From: Fragilaria radians
Lineage: Eukaryota; Bacillariophyta; Fragilariophyceae; Fragilariales; Fragilariaceae
Direction of reading: 5' to 3'
Assembly: GCA_900642245.1 (NCBI GenBank)
Contig: CAAAJI010000010.1
Coordinates: 163,979 to 220,886, forward strand
Length of the DNA stretch: 56,908 nucleotides
Positions 54,134 to 56,908 of the stretch are shown piece by piece. The position numbers were made by a program, and so were the translations under genes. The notes under the pieces were generated by a model that ran no database searches, was not told where the DNA came from, and worked only from the letters and a program-made list of their open reading frames with translations. The number at the start of each line of letters is the position of its first letter. Position 1 is the stretch's first letter.

Positions 54134-54883
54134 CTACACAATCAGATACCCCAAAGGTCTTTTGTCAAAAAACGAATCGATTAGATCAAGAGCCTTGGAC
54201 GTGGCCTCAACTTCCATATCGCGTATTAACTGGCACTTCAAAGGCTCAAGATTCTCTCTATCATCTTTCTCCTTATCATCAAAAGAATTTCGTCTTGTTG
54301 ATGTTGCCATTTGTTCTAGTGGCTTCTCTGGAACTAACATTTTTTTCTTCCCCGGATGTGGGTTTGCCTTTTTCAAATCTTTGATTATCCTATTTATTTC
54401 TCGCTTCTCCTTTTTTCTTGCCTCGTATTTCTCCGTTGCGACTTGACGTATAGTTTTTACATGAGACTCTTTTGAATGCTTTTGAACGTTTTCGCTGTAG
54501 TTCTCTTTGAGTGCTTTACCTCTTATTTCTGAAAGCCTTTGGCGAATTCTCTCTGTTTCTGACTTCATTCTTGAGACAGCTACAATTTCCGGATTTAGAA
54601 GTCGTATTTCTGGTGGTTTCCCGTTTCTTGAAGATGGGGCCGTTCCATGAATATCTACGTTGCGAGGTTTTTCCTCGAATGCTTTTGAAGTCAGCATCTG
54701 CATTTGAAATCTGTCATTCTCTGGAACTTTTGTCATCGACCCAAATCTAAGTGTCGCGATGCGTTGTTGTAGCCTGCTGGAATCATATTTTGCCATATGG
54801 CAATACGATTCGTCATCAATTTTGAAATTGTTTATGGTTGCTGGAGAAAATCTTTGTGTGGTCAAGCAATAATCATACATCAT
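54134..54883 (-). CDS. Basic coiled-coil protein of unknown function
   Basis: A 249-residue intronless frame with no recognised family. A long charged helix runs from about 100 to 185 (MKSETERIRQRLSEIRGKAL..., EKYEARKKEKREINRIIKDLKK), rich in Lys, Arg and Glu, and probably a coiled coil. The remainder is polar, with EEKPRNVDIHG before it and an acidic/basic tail (DDKEKDDRENLEPLK). No signal peptide or membrane segment. Length, a clean start and absence of competing frames favour a real gene, but it could be a diverged lineage-specific protein. Confidence 0.5.
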   Translation of the reverse strand: MMYDYCLTTQRFSPATINNFKIDDESYCHMAKYDSSRLQQRIATLRFGSMTKVPENDRFQMQMLTSKAFEEKPRNVDIHGTAPSSRNGKPPEIRLLNPEIVAVSRMKSETERIRQRLSEIRGKALKENYSENVQKHSKESHVKTIRQVATEKYEARKKEKREINRIIKDLKKANPHPGKKKMLVPEKPLEQMATSTRRNSFDDKEKDDRENLEPLKCQLIRDMEVEATSKALDLIDSFFDKRPLGYLIV

Positions 54884-56235
54884 TCCGAGTTTAGAAATTG
54901 ATTTTTTTGGCAGCCAAATGAAAGTTGTAAAGGAAAAACGAGATGTTTCCTTCGCCCACCTGTGCTCGATGAATTTTTTTACAAGACAACAGGACTATCG
55001 AAAAAATAAACAACAAACCGCTTTCGCGAATATAACGAATAATTCTTTGGAACTATCACTTTGTTCATGTGGAAAAAGATCTCGACTATGAGAACACATT
55101 GAAAAGAGAACAAATAATAATTAGTAGAAAAACTGATCATCATGTTTTGCGGTTAAAGCGGCAACTCCACCTGATTTAGTGAAAGAGCGTCTCATACCAT
55201 GTTTTTTACAGATCCTACTGGCTGCGAATATACTTAATATTTATAACAATCCTATGTTATTTCTTGAGGAAGAAGAATCCACTTGGTTGAGAGCCTTGAG
55301 ACGCTTCAGCAGTGAATGATGTAAACCTATCCACAAAGTGATGAGATCTTTGTGATGAATGTAGATGACTAATACCCTAGAGGATAATTTACAGTATAAG
55401 CCGTGAAAGATAAAGAAATGAATGTCATGTTAATAAAGGACACATCAAAAAGGTGATTGGCAATAGAGGAATGAAGACATCTAAGAAAACGTCAATACTT
55501 TGGAAGTGATATCGATTAAATGACCCAGGTCTCTTATCTTTACACTTTTTATCAATCATACCTGAAGTATTGTACGATGGTATTACGCTGATTTGTCAAT
55601 TAAAGAAACATTTAATAAGATCATTGGCTTGTAATTTGCAATGTCAATAGCTCAGCTAAATGGTGTCTACATTTCAGCAAACAAATGATCAGGGGGATAT
55701 ATTGTGAGCTTTGGCTTGATCCCTTGAAACATGCATTGTTGATGAAAGTGAACTAAACAGAAATTCAATTTTTGTTTCATGAATGAAATTGATAAATTTG
55801 ACTATATGCACGCAGGAACATTGCAGCACATTGAGAAAAGCAAATTCGTAATTGCATAATTAAGCTATTAAGTTAGTATGCCCTTCCATGCGTTGCCTTG
55901 TATCAGGAATGAAGGATTTCAAACACAAGATTGACAAAAACGCATAATTATTCAGCGAGAAAGTGGAAGGCAACTGAATTTGAGAACAAAGGTGAAAGGA
56001 TCAATGGGTTGGGAAAATATGTTGGCACTTGAAATGCTGGAAGATACAGAAAGAAATGCGCTTCTTGTAATTTGAGTGACATTATGATTGAGGGTAGTAC
56101 AGAAAAAAGCTTAGTTACACCTGTATTCTATGCCATTTCACATCAATTAGCTTATTCTTTGTCATTCACTGCCTTATTGTGAAAAGAGGAAGATGAGTTA
56201 CAATCTAATTTATAGTCTTTCTCTAGGTGGATCTT
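54884..56235. other. Gap with no supported gene
   Basis: AT-rich sequence upstream of the coiled-coil protein gene; no frame of 60 codons and no RNA gene recognised. Confidence 0.45.
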
Positions 56236-56355
56236 TGTTTCCTCTTGTATCCTTAACTATTATGAAAAGTTAGAGTGGATCGTGTATCCTCTTGTATGTT
56301 CAACTGTTTTGAAGAGTTGAAGATCCACTCCAACTCTTCTGAAGAGTTGGATTTT
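56236..56355. repeat. Array of three related hairpins
   Basis: Three consecutive stem-loops: TAACT...AGTTA (56254-56272), TTCAACT...AGTTGAA (56299-56321) and TCCAACTCTTC-T-GAAGAGTTGGA (56329-56351). The first two lie in a degenerate unit of about 47 bp, each preceded by CCTCTTGTAT (56241 and 56288). The paired arms differ between units by matching changes on both sides. Confidence 0.65.
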
Positions 56356-56908
56356 AACATGATTTGAACCACCACCTAATTAGAGCGATCCTGGAAACCA
56401 ATACACATACTTTCCATTTCCAAGCCATATTTAGTCATCACTTAATTTAGTGAGACATTCACAAGAGGTTTTAGAGATCCTTTGTCCATAAAGAAGGAGT
56501 CAAGTATCAAATACAAAGAAGGAAAGTGCCAAACCTACAGTTTCAAAAATCAACATTTCTTGCTTGCATTATGCGCCGTCAATTCTGTAATTATCTAAAC
56601 GTCAAGAACATTTTGACATAGTTTGAGTTAAGTTCATTAGGATAATAACTAACACTATATGATGTAAGCAATACAGTCTAATAGTGCTTTAATAGATTTC
56701 TAAGGCTAAGAGATGTGTGTGTGTACCGATACTGGAGAAGTCTAAATTTATCATTAGTGCAGAGTAAATAATACTATAATTAAAATTCTTATATTTACTC
56801 ATCTAAATGTAGAATAGGTTACATAGATAACCATCCTTTCTATAATTTCCACAAATCCAATTAATACATAGTATTACATGAATTAGTGATGCTTAATATC
56901 CCTGGACT
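56356..56908. other. Window end, no supported gene
   Basis: AT-rich sequence to the window edge. No reading frame or RNA gene seen. Confidence 0.4.

Noticed and set aside
38217..56899. TTAGTGATGCTTAATAT at about 38218 and again near the window end
   Set aside because: A single 17-bp match in AT-rich DNA can arise by chance; the flanks do not match.
1..56908. Search for tRNA, rRNA and CRISPR arrays
   Set aside because: No cloverleaf with a convincing T-arm, no rRNA-like stretch and no regularly spaced repeat-spacer array was seen by eye; small RNA genes could still be missed.
1..56908. Bacterial origin of the window
   Set aside because: Spliceosomal introns, cullin-3, Rab11 and long gene-poor gaps exclude it.

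Overview
The window looks like nuclear DNA of a diatom or close stramenopile relative. It is AT-rich. Genes sit on both strands with long gaps, and several carry one short GT-AG intron (71 to 266 nt). The gene set fits: a type III glutamine synthetase with a mitochondrial-type leader, a phylloquinone-pathway MenB, cullin-3, Rab11, a membrane-anchored TcdA-like E1 enzyme, Golgi-type type II membrane proteins, and PT-rich linkers and Cys-rich knots of the kind common in diatom secreted proteins. I do not name a species.

Layout. 1-563: 3' part of a pogo/Tigger-like transposase. 1940-4612 (-): secreted protein with two GH26 mannanase domains and a ricin-like C-terminus. 6746-7909 (-): membrane-anchored FkbM-type methyltransferase. 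8660-9620 (-): Rab11, two exons, with an apparent 1-nt frameshift. 10458-12035 (+): TcdA-like E1 dehydratase. 12267-12983 (-): acidic protein of unknown function. 13118-22987: a 9.87-kb PIF/Harbinger-type DNA transposon with matching terminal inverted repeats and AAT target duplications, carrying a broken transposase, a broken Myb/SANT-like second gene and, between them, a nested LINE (14518-21604). 23441-24466 (+): DUF3605-like protein. 24523-26544 (-): HExxH zinc metallopeptidase. 27124-34016 (-): second LINE of the same family with a perfect 18-bp target duplication. 34932-37367 (-): cullin-3, two exons. 40677-42952 (+): GSIII, two exons. 43684-46364 (-): large type II membrane protein resembling a glycosyltransferase, two exons. 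47727-48303: probable hAT relic. 48475-49494 (-): MenB. 50314-51807 (+): type II membrane protein of unknown function. 51824-52402 (-): stand-alone HAD phosphatase. 54134-54883 (-): basic coiled-coil protein. The remaining 2 kb shows no gene but has a short array of co-varying hairpins.

The genes do not form one pathway. The most informative structure is the layered transposon block. A Harbinger element landed between two divergent genes (acidic protein and DUF3605), separating start codons that would otherwise be about 0.6 kb apart. A LINE then inserted within 30 bp of the transposase stop codon. The two LINE copies share 5' and 3' end motifs and an unrecognised ORF1 family. Both carry a substitution at the second Asp of the reverse transcriptase YxDD box, so both look dead.

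I found no CRISPR array, no convincing tRNA or rRNA gene, and no clearly new multi-gene system. The most useful leads are the nested transposon, the unrecognised LINE ORF1 family, the tandem GH26/ricin protein, the HExxH protease and the hairpin array.
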